Notes: a model not told the origin generated them from the sequence alone. Numbered from the stretch's first letter, positions 1 through 7,131 are shown. The stretch is 16,294 nucleotides of DNA from an uncultured Bacilli bacterium (GCA_934096815.1 CAKOMY010000018.1:1-16294); one strand, 5' to 3'. Numbers and translations are program-made.

Positions 1-83
1 TTATGATATTTTCTTTTATTTTGCAATACCTTTTTGCTCCTTTTTTTACTTTTTTGCATTTTTATGTTTTTTTAATTTTTTAA

Positions 84-111
84 ATTAAAAAAATTCCAAC
101 TTTGTTGGAAC
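84..111 (-). terminator. Rho-independent terminator of the DUF402 gene
   Basis: On the minus strand a perfect 7-bp stem (TTCCAAC / GTTGGAA, 94-110) with a 3-nt loop lies 3 nt after the TAA stop and is followed by a T-tract read from 93 down to 87. This is a standard intrinsic terminator. The remaining 83 bases to the window edge are T-rich and hold nothing I can support. Confidence 0.85.
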
Positions 112-113
112 TT

Positions 114-647
114 TTACATCTCATTTTCAAGCATTAAATATTTTTGATAATAATAATCAGCAGTCTTTTTATTAAATGGGCCCTCATTATTTTTTTTCAT
201 TTTTATAACACTTTCCATTTCATTTGTTAAAATAAAATCCAAATCCTCAGAATATTTCATTATTTTGCTATGATATCTATATTCGTTTCGATCCAATACT
301 TTGTATTCTCCATCAGGAAAAACTTTTAAATCTAAGTCGTAATCTATATACTTGAATATGTTTCCATCAAGTATAATTGGACTTGCAATATCTACTTTGT
401 AATATAAACCTATTTTTTTATACTGTGCTGTTATATGAAACCATCTTTTTTTGTATAAATATATTATTGCAGTTTCTTTTGTTTTATGGCTTCTACCATC
501 TGACTCGGTAATATTAACCTTGTTATTGGCACAAACTATAAATTCTTTTGTTTCATCGATAAATATTATTTCATCCCAAGTTCTATGAATTTTACCATTA
601 TGTTTATAGCAATGCATTTGCATCTTGCTACCCGGTTTAAATTTCAT
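114..647 (-). CDS. DUF402 family nucleoside tri-/diphosphatase (Ntdp/YgaC-like)
   Basis: The family hydrolyses nucleoside tri- and diphosphates in the cytoplasm (Staphylococcus Ntdp, Bacillus YgaC). The protein shows the family's landmarks in order: YKHNGKIHRTW near the N-terminus, TESDGR, a WF segment in the beta-barrel, the SP of the 'cNLSSP'-like block, and KYIDYDLDLKVFPDG followed by LDRNEY, whose acidic residues bind metal. At 177 residues the length matches the family. I place the start at the ATG at 645-647 because it has GAGG five bases upstream and gives the same N-terminal length as Bacillus YgaC. The frame can be extended to a TTG at 678-680 or an ATG at 660-662, but the TTG overlaps the -10 box and the second ATG falls at the predicted transcription start. 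Single-gene transcript with its own promoter and terminator. Function is by family resemblance. Confidence 0.9.
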   Translation of the reverse strand: MKFKPGSKMQMHCYKHNGKIHRTWDEIIFIDETKEFIVCANNKVNITESDGRSHKTKETAIIYLYKKRWFHITAQYKKIGLYYKVDIASPIILDGNIFKYIDYDLDLKVFPDGEYKVLDRNEYRYHSKIMKYSEDLDFILTNEMESVIKMKKNNEGPFNKKTADYYYQKYLMLENEM

Positions 648-668
648 AAATTCCTCTTTCATGGTTTT

Positions 669-697
669 ATTATAATGCAAAATAGGTTAAATTGCAA
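669..697 (-). promoter_or_regulatory. Sigma-A-type promoter of the DUF402 gene
   Basis: On the minus strand TTGCAA (692-697) and a perfect TATAAT (669-674) are separated by exactly 17 bp. Transcription would start near 662, giving a very short leader that contains the GAGG site and then the ATG at 647. This placement is what rules out the longer reading frame starting at 680. Confidence 0.75.
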
Positions 698-733
698 TTT
701 TTGATTTTAACATATTTAATTATCGCAATTTTG

Positions 734-1879
734 TCAATTCATACAATTAAGTTTTCCTGTTTTAATATATTCTAGGGTAGCGCCGCCACCAGTGGATTTA
801 TAATCAAAGTTTGTAATATTAAATTTTTCAATGCTGGCTAAAGCATCTCCTCCGCCTGCAATTTTTACAAATTTAGATTTGGAAATATTTTGAAGAATTT
901 CTTTTGTTCCATCTGCAAATCTTTCATCTTCGTATAATCCCATTGTACCATTTATAAAAATTGTTCGAGCACTTTCTATTATTTTTGCATACTGGTTTAT
1001 GGTTTTACGACCTATATCATATATAATGCTATCATTGGTTAATTCATTAATGTTTTTCTCCATTACATTATCATTTTCTTCAACAATTGCATCAACTGGC
1101 ATAATTATTTTTTGGGAATATTGATTTAGCAATTCTTTTAATTTTTTAATTTTATCATCATCTTTTAAACTTTTTCCAACATTGTTATTGCAAGCTAGAA
1201 AACTGTTGGCTATACCGCCACCAACTAAAAGGTAATCACATTTTGGTAGAATACCTTCTATTACATCTAATTTATCAGTTACCTTTGCTCCACCCATAAT
1301 AATAATAAATGGACGACTTGGGTTAATAACTGGTTCAAGCCCTTTTAATTCAGATTCAATAAGAAAACCTATTCCACTTGGCAAATATTTTGCAATTCCA
1401 TAATTTGAAGCGTGCTTGCGATGAGTCATTCCAAAGGCATCATTTATAAATAAATCTCCTAAACTAGCCCAGTATTTAGCAAGTGTTTCATCACAGTTAC
1501 TTTCTTTTTTATTTGGTAAATCTTCATATCTTGTATTTTCAATTAGAAGGATATCACCACTTTTTAAATTATCTATCTTATTTTCTAAAACACGTCCATG
1601 AGTTGCACTAGAAAAATAAACGTTTTCCTTATATATGTTTAATAACTCTTCATAAACAACATATAAACTATTTTTTATTTTATCTTCTTCACTTTTAATT
1701 TTTCCCAAGTGAGATAAAATAATAACTTTACCACCTTGATCTTTTATATAATTAATTGTTTTTAATGAAGATGTTATTTTGTCTTTTGAGAGAATCTTTC
1801 CATCTTTTATAGGAACATTTAAATCTAACCTTAATATTGTCTTTTTATTATTAAAATCAAATTCGGTAATTTTTTTCAT
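734..1879 (-). CDS. pgk: Phosphoglycerate kinase, divergent
   Basis: Glycolytic enzyme interconverting 1,3-bisphosphoglycerate + ADP and 3-phosphoglycerate + ATP in the cytosol. Family blocks are in order (numbered from a TTG one codon upstream): RLDLNVP (18-24), SHLGK (57-61), ENTRY (115-119), NDAFGMTHRKHAS (147-159), GGAKVTDK (197-204), GGGIANSFL (221-229), MGLYE (314-318), AGGGDA (342-347) and STGGGATLE (363-371). About 381 residues, slightly shorter than the usual 390-400. Normally near-invariant positions differ: SHLGR is SHLGK, the DIGPKT proline is Arg (DIGRKT), and NGPMG is NGTMG. The start is the ATG at 1877-1879, which shares its A with the TGA of the upstream deaminase gene (TGATG), so translation is probably coupled. 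A terminator is not evident before the next gene. Unlike the usual arrangement, no other glycolytic gene is adjacent. It could be a second, diverged copy. Confidence 0.93.
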   Translation of the reverse strand: MKKITEFDFNNKKTILRLDLNVPIKDGKILSKDKITSSLKTINYIKDQGGKVIILSHLGKIKSEEDKIKNSLYVVYEELLNIYKENVYFSSATHGRVLENKIDNLKSGDILLIENTRYEDLPNKKESNCDETLAKYWASLGDLFINDAFGMTHRKHASNYGIAKYLPSGIGFLIESELKGLEPVINPSRPFIIIMGGAKVTDKLDVIEGILPKCDYLLVGGGIANSFLACNNNVGKSLKDDDKIKKLKELLNQYSQKIIMPVDAIVEENDNVMEKNINELTNDSIIYDIGRKTINQYAKIIESARTIFINGTMGLYEDERFADGTKEILQNISKSKFVKIAGGGDALASIEKFNITNFDYKSTGGGATLEYIKTGKLNCMN

Positions 1880-2364
1880 CAATATCCCATACTCCCATCT
1901 AATGAATCATCATTTATAATCCAATCTTCTACTTTATATATTGTGTATTTGTTATTTGGCTCTCTAACAATAACATTTTTTATACCACTATTTATTACTA
2001 CTCTTTTGCACATCATACATGAAGTAGAGTTAGGCTCTATTTCTCCTGTTTTAGCATTAATTCCTACCATATATAAATCAGCATCAATTAATTCATTTCT
2101 TGATGCACTTATAATGGCGTTTTGTTCAGCATGAACGCTACGACATAATTCATATCTTTCGCCTCTAGGAATCGATAATTTTTCACGATAACAAAGTCCT
2201 AAATCATCACAATTTTTTCTTCCTCTTGGGGCACCATTATAGCCAGTTGCTATTATTTCATCATTTTTTACAATAACACAACCAAAATGTCTGCGTAAAC
2301 AGGTACTTCTTTGTGATACTGATGCAGCAATATCTAAATAATAATTTATTTTATCTTTTCTCAT
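1879..2364 (-). CDS. dCMP deaminase (ComEB-like, zinc-dependent)
   Basis: Deoxycytidylate deaminases convert dCMP to dUMP, feeding dTMP synthesis. The protein shows the family core: FGCVIVKNDEIIATGYNGAPRG (residues 27-48), the zinc/catalytic motif HAE (78-80) and the second zinc motif CMMC (116-119). The motif is usually PCxxC; here the proline is Ser. Extra cysteines at 22, 52 and 74 fit the additional metal site of this subfamily. Length of 161 is typical. Start ATG at 2362-2364 with AGAGGT upstream. It is the first gene of a two-gene transcript with pgk (TGATG overlap). A pairing of deoxynucleotide metabolism with glycolysis is odd but the overlap is clear. A competence role, as suggested by the comEB name in Bacillus, is not supported by the neighbours. 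Confidence 0.92.
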   Translation of the reverse strand: MRKDKINYYLDIAASVSQRSTCLRRHFGCVIVKNDEIIATGYNGAPRGRKNCDDLGLCYREKLSIPRGERYELCRSVHAEQNAIISASRNELIDADLYMVGINAKTGEIEPNSTSCMMCKRVVINSGIKNVIVREPNNKYTIYKVEDWIINDDSLDGSMGY

Positions 2365-2392
2365 TTTATTTTTACCTCTAATTTCTAACTTG

Positions 2393-2421
2393 ATTATAAA
2401 TTAAAAAGAGTAGAATTTCAA
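2393..2421 (-). promoter_or_regulatory. Promoter of the deaminase-pgk unit, inside the preceding terminator
   Basis: TTGAAA (2416-2421) and a perfect TATAAT (2393-2398) on the minus strand with a 17-bp spacer. The -35 box forms the loop of the terminator hairpin of the upstream gene (stem 2407-2414 / 2422-2429). Confidence 0.75.
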
Positions 2422-2429
2422 TCTACTCT
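2399..2429 (-). terminator. Rho-independent terminator of the glucosaminidase gene
   Basis: Perfect 8-bp stem AGAGTAGA / TCTACTCT (2407-2414 and 2422-2429) with a 7-nt loop, followed on the minus strand by TTTTT. The stem begins inside the TAG stop codon (2423-2425). Confidence 0.85.
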
Positions 2430-3295
2430 AAAATATCTTTTAATTCGATATTAAAATTATATAGTTCATATTTAGTTAAGGCTTTGTTAATTAAACTAAT
2501 CCAGTGAGGACTTGCTATTTTTGTACTATTTTCATATGTTGGACAATATACCTTACCTATACTATACATATTTGTTAACCCTTTAGCATAATAATTTTTA
2601 GACATCATTCTAACATAAGTTAACACTCCAAATTCAATACTATTGTATTTTATTAAGCCTTTAGAGCTCATGCCTCCATAAATATTGTTTTGTCTTAACA
2701 TATATTTTACTTTATAATAGCCACTTTCGGCAGCACCTATACTAAGTAATAATTTTGAATCTACATTATTATAAATAGATGAAAAATAAATTATTAGATT
2801 TTCAACATACTTGGAATCTCCAGTATATGGAACATATTTATTAGTTTTTTTTAGGCTTTTTTCTTTATTTAAATTATAAAAATATTCAATTAACCCATAC
2901 TCAAATGAGTTATATTTAATTAATTCGTCTTTATTATTTTTGATATTACCTATATTGTACTCATTATATGTTTCATTATTAATTTCTTTTAAATTGTTTA
3001 AAACATCATCATAATTATAACCAAATATCTCACTAAAGAATTTGATTTCTTTCTCTTTTAGATTTAATATGTTAGATTCTTTTTTCTTTGTATTAGTTGT
3101 TTGTTTTTCGTTATTTTCATCAATTAATTTTCGATAATTGTTTCCAAGCTGAATGTTGTTCGAGGGTAACACCTCATCATTATTGTTTATTTCTTCAGCT
3201 CTGGCATTAGCTACACCAAATATGACGAAAACTATTAAAATAATTGCACAAACCACTATATTATGTATCTTCAAAGAAGATAATTTTTTATTCAT
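2423..3295 (-). CDS. Secreted glucosaminidase-like (lysozyme superfamily) protein
   Basis: Probably an exported peptidoglycan hydrolase. Residues 10-28 form a hydrophobic signal segment and a plausible signal-peptidase site follows ANARA (29-33). Residues 35-155 are Asn/Lys-rich. The C-terminal part (about 160-275) resembles the Glucosaminidase/LytF-FlgJ group: an AAESGYYKVKYM block with candidate catalytic Glu190, then NNIYGGM (204-209), an aromatic-rich region, and a SPHWISLINK segment near the end. The motif KYNSxE[FY]G occurs twice (127-134 and 216-223), suggesting internal duplication. Strong SD (AGGAGGGG) precedes the ATG at 3293-3295. Monocistronic, with own promoter and terminator. 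The domain assignment is by pattern only; a related lysozyme-fold family is possible. Confidence 0.72.
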   Translation of the reverse strand: MNKKLSSLKIHNIVVCAIILIVFVIFGVANARAEEINNNDEVLPSNNIQLGNNYRKLIDENNEKQTTNTKKKESNILNLKEKEIKFFSEIFGYNYDDVLNNLKEINNETYNEYNIGNIKNNKDELIKYNSFEYGLIEYFYNLNKEKSLKKTNKYVPYTGDSKYVENLIIYFSSIYNNVDSKLLLSIGAAESGYYKVKYMLRQNNIYGGMSSKGLIKYNSIEFGVLTYVRMMSKNYYAKGLTNMYSIGKVYCPTYENSTKIASPHWISLINKALTKYELYNFNIELKDILE

Positions 3296-3327
3296 TTTTT
3301 GTTCCCCTCCTCAGACGAACGAGTTCT

Positions 3328-3357
3328 ATTCTATCATATAATGGGATGTTTCGTCAA
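3328..3357 (-). promoter_or_regulatory. Promoter of the glucosaminidase gene
   Basis: TTGACG (3352-3357) and TAGAAT (3328-3333) on the minus strand with an 18-bp spacer, about 30 bases upstream of the start codon and just before the strong SD. Confidence 0.6.
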
Positions 3358-3432
3358 ATTTTAGTCAAAAAGTGATAGTGTTTACAAAGTCAGGGAAACA
3401 TATTATTACATTTAAACTATTAATTTTGGCAT

Positions 3433-3458
3433 AAAAAAACATGCTTTTAATCGCATAT
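3433..3458 (-). terminator. Weak Rho-independent terminator after the 76-residue gene
   Basis: A 6-bp stem with one T-G wobble (ATATGC / GCATGT, 3453-3458 and 3439-3444) brackets the TAA stop, which sits in the loop, and is followed on the minus strand by a run of T (3438 down to 3433). The stem is short, so the call is tentative. Confidence 0.5.
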
Positions 3459-3677
3459 TTCTTTTAATTTTTCAACAATATCGCTTGATAAATTCATATT
3501 TATATATAATTTTCCTTCATTATTTGTTGCTGTAATATATAAATATTCATTAGTATGTTTATTATCAGAAATTTTTTCTACCTTATAATAAGATGTTTCA
3601 TCAATGTATGCTGTATCAACAACTAAATATTTAGTACTATCATTTAATTCAATTATTTCATTTCTAGCAAAATACAT
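3447..3677 (-). CDS. Small conserved-looking hypothetical protein (76 residues)
   Basis: I do not recognise a family. The 76-residue protein has no membrane segment or signal peptide and looks like a compact beta-rich domain: FARNEIIELNDSTKYLVVD, an alternating hydrophobic strand pattern, then a short C-terminal helix (DIVEKLKEICD). This layout recalls small Firmicutes proteins of the DUF1292 kind, but that is only an impression. It begins 8 bases after the stop of the acidic LysM-like gene, with AGGAGG before its ATG, so the two are almost certainly co-transcribed and may work together. Codon use matches the neighbours. Confidence 0.75.
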   Translation of the reverse strand: MYFARNEIIELNDSTKYLVVDTAYIDETSYYKVEKISDNKHTNEYLYITATNNEGKLYINMNLSSDIVEKLKEICD

Positions 3678-3685
3678 ATTTCCTC

Positions 3686-4996
3686 CTATTTGGTTTCATT
3701 TGAAGATACAACTTCTTCAAATACTTTAGATAAATTTAAAGTTAAGCCGGTTAATACATTTTCTTGATTTTCTAGGTTGCTTTGATCAGTAATATTTTGT
3801 TCTTGTAATTTTTTATCAATAGCTTCCTTGTTATTTTCTATTATTTTGCGTACTGCAATTTGAGCAAGATTTTCATCTTCAAATAAGGCAAGCGCAATAT
3901 TATGGATTGTATCATGTTCATCCATTGTATATGTCATTTGTTCTTCAGCGGGTTCAGGTTCAGCTATAGTTTCTTCTTTAACTTCAGTATTTTCTTCTTG
4001 TTTGTTAGAAGAATCCTCTTTTTTTGTTTCGGTAGTTGATTCTTTTTTTTCTTCATTTGGTGTTTCTTCCGTTATTGCGACTTTCTCTTCTGCTTTAGCT
4101 TCTGGAGAACTTTTTTCTTCTAGATTTGGTTCTGAATCTTCAGTAACAGGAACTAAATCAACATCTAATGGAATATCTTCTAATTTAGTTGGCTCTTCTT
4201 CGGCTACTTCTTCAAATGTTGGGCCTTCATTATTTAATATTGATTCTGTTAATGCATCATCTATTCCAAAAAATGAAGTATCATTTTCAGTTATGATATT
4301 TTCAAAATGCGTTTCTTCTTTTGATTCTTCTTTATCAGGTAATTTTAATTCTTCTGGAGCTTCAGATATTTTTACAACATATAAATCGTTATTTGCATTT
4401 GTTTCTCTTGATTCAACAGGTTCTTGTGCTTCTTCACTTTCCTCTTTAGCAAAGTCTCTTGTATAATCTTTAATAAGTTTAAATGTTATTGAATTATTTT
4501 TAAATTCATTAACATTGAAATTAATTGCATCAGGATAGGCTTCTTTTATCATAGAGATAGTACTTTTTTTATCTTGAATGTCTAAAGAGCGATTTATAAT
4601 CTTTTTGTAAGCAAACTCAATATCTTCTCTATCACTTAAATATTTAGTCTTTTTTGTCAAATCTAAATTTTCATCATCATATAATGAATGTAATTCTTCT
4701 AGGAATTTTTTAAATTCAAAAGATATTACTTCTCTCTTGTGATTTAATTCTTTAATTTTATTTTCATCTAAGTTTTGACTGTCAATATTATTTAAATCTA
4801 AGTCAATTTGATAAAGGTCTTTTATTAAATTATTTTTATTATATCTTGAGAATATCTCATCACAACTATTTATATATTCTAAAATATCTTCATTATTTGA
4901 TTTACAAATATTTTTTAATGAATCAATTCTTAATCTTGCTTTATAATTTAAAAAATTAGTTCCTTCTTCTAAATTTGAAAATAAATCCATGTTCAT
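3686..4996 (-). CDS. Acidic coiled protein with C-terminal LysM-like domain
   Basis: Not assigned to a known family. Three parts are visible (numbered from the TTG five codons upstream). Residues 1-190 are helical and charged, probably coiled. Residues 190-357 are very Glu/Thr/Pro-rich and likely disordered (EEPTKLEDIP, TETKKED, EPEPAEE). Residues 360-427 resemble a degenerate LysM: YTMDEHDTIHNIALALFEDE matches YxVxxGDTLxxIA, IIENNKEAI matches IxxxNKxxI, and LTGLTLNL stands where PGQxLxIP is expected. LysM binds peptidoglycan, yet there is no signal peptide, so the protein may be cytoplasmic or a scaffold. Start chosen at ATG 4994-4996 with GGTGA eight bases upstream; TTG/GTG at 5006-5011 are alternatives too close to the AGGA. 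It is followed 8 bases later by the 76-residue gene. Confidence 0.75.
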   Translation of the reverse strand: MNMDLFSNLEEGTNFLNYKARLRIDSLKNICKSNNEDILEYINSCDEIFSRYNKNNLIKDLYQIDLDLNNIDSQNLDENKIKELNHKREVISFEFKKFLEELHSLYDDENLDLTKKTKYLSDREDIEFAYKKIINRSLDIQDKKSTISMIKEAYPDAINFNVNEFKNNSITFKLIKDYTRDFAKEESEEAQEPVESRETNANNDLYVVKISEAPEELKLPDKEESKEETHFENIITENDTSFFGIDDALTESILNNEGPTFEEVAEEEPTKLEDIPLDVDLVPVTEDSEPNLEEKSSPEAKAEEKVAITEETPNEEKKESTTETKKEDSSNKQEENTEVKEETIAEPEPAEEQMTYTMDEHDTIHNIALALFEDENLAQIAVRKIIENNKEAIDKKLQEQNITDQSNLENQENVLTGLTLNLSKVFEEVVSSNETK

Positions 4997-5032
4997 ATAA
5001 ACATTCACCAATCCTATCTTATTCTATAATTT

Positions 5033-5060
5033 ATTATATCATTTTTTTTGATAAAAGCAA
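5033..5060 (-). promoter_or_regulatory. Promoter of the acidic LysM-like / 76-residue operon
   Basis: TTGCTT (5055-5060) and perfect TATAAT (5033-5038) on the minus strand with a 16-bp spacer. Predicted start near 5026 gives a leader of about 30 bases. Confidence 0.6.
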
Positions 5061-5097
5061 TAAATTTAAAAAAATTTTATTTTTGGTAAAAAAATAC

Positions 5098-5126
5098 TTG
5101 AATTTAATATAAACTTAGAGTATAGT
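5098..5126 (+). promoter_or_regulatory. tRNA-Asn promoter
   Basis: TTGAAT (5098-5103) and TATAGT (5121-5126) with an exact 17-bp spacer, 22 bases upstream of the mature tRNA 5' end. Confidence 0.75.
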
Positions 5127-5148
5127 ATTGTTTGTAGTCGAAGGAAAT

Positions 5149-5224
5149 GCCCGATTAGCTCAGTCGGTAGAGCGCACGGCTGTTAACCGTTAGGTCGTAG
5201 GTTCGAGTCCTACATCGGGCGCCA
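5149..5224 (+). tRNA. tRNA-Asn (anticodon GUU)
   Basis: Full cloverleaf: acceptor GCCCGAT / ATCGGGC, D-stem GCTC / GAGC with the AGTCGGTA loop, anticodon loop CTGTTAA with anticodon GTT at 5182-5184, T-arm GTAGG-TTCGAGT-CCTAC, discriminator G and an encoded CCA end (5222-5224). In the anticodon stem, position 27-43 is a C-U mismatch; the other four pairs are intact. It stands alone as a single-tRNA unit with its own promoter and terminator. Confidence 0.97.
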
Positions 5225-5234
5225 TTTAGATTAT

Positions 5235-5257
5235 AACAAGCATTTGCTTGTTTTTTT
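5235..5257 (+). terminator. tRNA-Asn terminator
   Basis: Perfect 7-bp stem AACAAGC / GCTTGTT (5235-5241 and 5246-5252) with loop ATTT and a following run of T. It lies ten bases after the tRNA CCA end. Confidence 0.85.
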
Positions 5258-5307
5258 ATTTTTTAATTAATTTAAATTATGATAAGATATTGTTAAGGTG
5301 ATTTTAT

Positions 5308-7110
5308 ATGTTTAGGATTATGACTTATGATGAAATGATTGAATTTTTAAATTCTTTAGATAAAAATGTAATAAAAGAAGAAAAAAGCATTGGATATTCT
5401 ACCTATGGAGAACCAATAAGGCATTATAGTTATGGGCATGGGAATAAGCATGTAATTTTAAGTGCTGGTAAACACGCTTGTGAATTAATTACCAATGTTT
5501 TTGTTCTTTTGTTTATGAAAAAATTATGTGATAAAGAAATATACATAGATGAAAATAAGTATACAGTGCATTTCTTTCCTTTTGAAAATCCAGAAGGAAC
5601 CATAATTGTTACTAGTGCCATTAGAGCATTGATTCCAAAGGAAAGTAATTATTTAACAGAACAATTAACTTGTTTAGAATATTATTTAAATAGTATCTTT
5701 GATGATATTAGTGTTAATAATTATGGTGAAAAAGAAGATATGTTATCACTACTGATGTTTAAACATATAGATTATAGATGTATACCTGATAAATATTCAA
5801 AAATTAAAGAAAGTGTAAAAGAGATATTTGATAAAAATAATTTATGCTATGGAGTATTATCTACATGGAGTAGTAATGCAAATGGGGTTGATTTAAATGC
5901 TAATATTGAATGTGGCGAATATTTAAAAAGATTTTTGGAGAATGGTAGTAGTAACCCTAATAATAGATTATGTAATATAGATTTGTTTAAACAAGGACCT
6001 TTAGGATGTCCTTCAAGATTTAGAGACAAATTTGTAGAAGAGCCAGAAAATACAGCATTAATTAATTATTATAAATATTTAAAAGAAAATTATGATGTTA
6101 TTGGTTCATTTATCTTTCATGCTTGTGGTGGTATTGTCTATTATTTAGATAAAATGAATGATATAAATCATTGGAATGAAAAATATGGTATTAGAGAGAT
6201 TATGTATAATAGAAATGTTGCTAAATGTTATGGAAAGAATACAGAGTACAGGTTAATTAAACCGACTACTTATACTACTTTTTGTTCAAAAGTTAGAACT
6301 CTTATTCCAGGAAGTTTGGTTATTGAACTTTCAAGGGTAAGAAGTAATCCATTGTCTCAATTTATTGATCTAGATTTAAGCGATTATATTGATGAAAATG
6401 TTAAGGGAGGTTTTTCTAGACTTAAAAAACATTTTTCTCATACAATTGATATTAATACAAAAGCTGTTTTAAATACTATAGATATAATGGACAAGGAATA
6501 TGATAAATATAAATATGATATTCTTATTAATAAAGAAAATGAATTAAGTAAAGAATATAGATGTAATTTTGCTAAATATAATTCAAAATATACTGGTGAG
6601 GTAATACTAGAAGAAAAAACTTTAGAAAAAATATTAGAATTTATTAACTACGCTAAGGAAAATAAGATAATTTTAGAAATTGAAAGTGCTTATAGAAGTT
6701 ATGATAAGCAAAAAATCATATATGAAGAAACTTTAAAAGAAAACGGTCTAGACTATGTTAATAAATATGTGGCTAAACCTGGTTATTCTGAACATCAAAC
6801 TGGTTTAGCCGTTGATTTAGCAATTTTTAAAAATGGAGATTACTTAATAAATGATGATTTTATAAAAGAAAAAGATATTTGTAATTTTATTAAAGAGAAT
6901 TGCTATAAATTTGGATTTATATTGAGATATCCTTTTGATAAGGAGAAAATAACTGGTTATAATTATGAGCCTTGGCATTTAAGATATGTTGGAAATGATC
7001 TTGCTTTATATTTAAAAGAAAATAATTTAACGTTAGAAGATTATTATGAAGAAGAAAATAATAAAGATTTTAGTTTAGATGATAATAACGAAAAAATAAC
7101 TTCACATTAG
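5308..7110 (+). CDS. M14-type metallopeptidase fused to VanY-like D,D-carboxypeptidase (M15B)
   Basis: Two zinc peptidase domains in one 600-residue chain. Residues 1-390 resemble M14: zinc motif HACE (H56, E59), NANGVDLN (190-197), third zinc ligand candidate H271 in FHACGG, and candidate catalytic Glu340 in VIELSR. The Arg that follows GVDLN in classic carboxypeptidases is Ala198, as in the gamma-D-Glu-diaminopimelate endopeptidase branch, which lacks it too. Residues 415-575 are VanY-like: SAYRS (460-464), GYSEHQTGLAVD (492-503, zinc H496 and D503) and YEPWHLRY (553-560, E554 and zinc H557). Both domains therefore look active and both point to peptidoglycan stem peptides. There is no signal peptide or membrane segment, so it may work inside the cell on recycled or imported muropeptides. 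ATG at 5308 has AAGGTGA seven bases upstream. The substrate is inferred. Confidence 0.85.
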   Translation: MFRIMTYDEMIEFLNSLDKNVIKEEKSIGYSTYGEPIRHYSYGHGNKHVILSAGKHACELITNVFVLLFMKKLCDKEIYIDENKYTVHFFPFENPEGTIIVTSAIRALIPKESNYLTEQLTCLEYYLNSIFDDISVNNYGEKEDMLSLLMFKHIDYRCIPDKYSKIKESVKEIFDKNNLCYGVLSTWSSNANGVDLNANIECGEYLKRFLENGSSNPNNRLCNIDLFKQGPLGCPSRFRDKFVEEPENTALINYYKYLKENYDVIGSFIFHACGGIVYYLDKMNDINHWNEKYGIREIMYNRNVAKCYGKNTEYRLIKPTTYTTFCSKVRTLIPGSLVIELSRVRSNPLSQFIDLDLSDYIDENVKGGFSRLKKHFSHTIDINTKAVLNTIDIMDKEYDKYKYDILINKENELSKEYRCNFAKYNSKYTGEVILEEKTLEKILEFINYAKENKIILEIESAYRSYDKQKIIYEETLKENGLDYVNKYVAKPGYSEHQTGLAVDLAIFKNGDYLINDDFIKEKDICNFIKENCYKFGFILRYPFDKEKITGYNYEPWHLRYVGNDLALYLKENNLTLEDYYEEENNKDFSLDDNNEKITSH

Positions 7111-7131
7111 TTGTTAATGTGAAGTTTTATT
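7091..7131. terminator. Bidirectional terminator shared by two convergent genes
   Basis: Perfect 12-bp inverted repeat AACTTCACATTA / TAATGTGAAGTT (7098-7109 and 7115-7126) with a 5-nt loop, flanked by T-tracts on both strands (TTTATTTT on plus, TTATTTTTT on minus). It contains the stop codons of both genes and codes the same last three residues, Thr-Ser-His, for each. Confidence 0.92.

Noticed and set aside
1..59. Minus-strand frame starting at ATG 57-59 and running off the left edge (Lys-rich).
   Set aside because: It lies in T-rich DNA directly after a terminator, has no SD before the ATG, and is too short and low in complexity to support a gene; the real next gene may start outside the window.
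4002..4466. Plus-strand 154-residue serine-rich open frame.
   Set aside because: It is the antisense of the Glu-rich middle of the acidic gene (GAA/GAG codons read as Ser/Phe codons) and has no SD or promoter.
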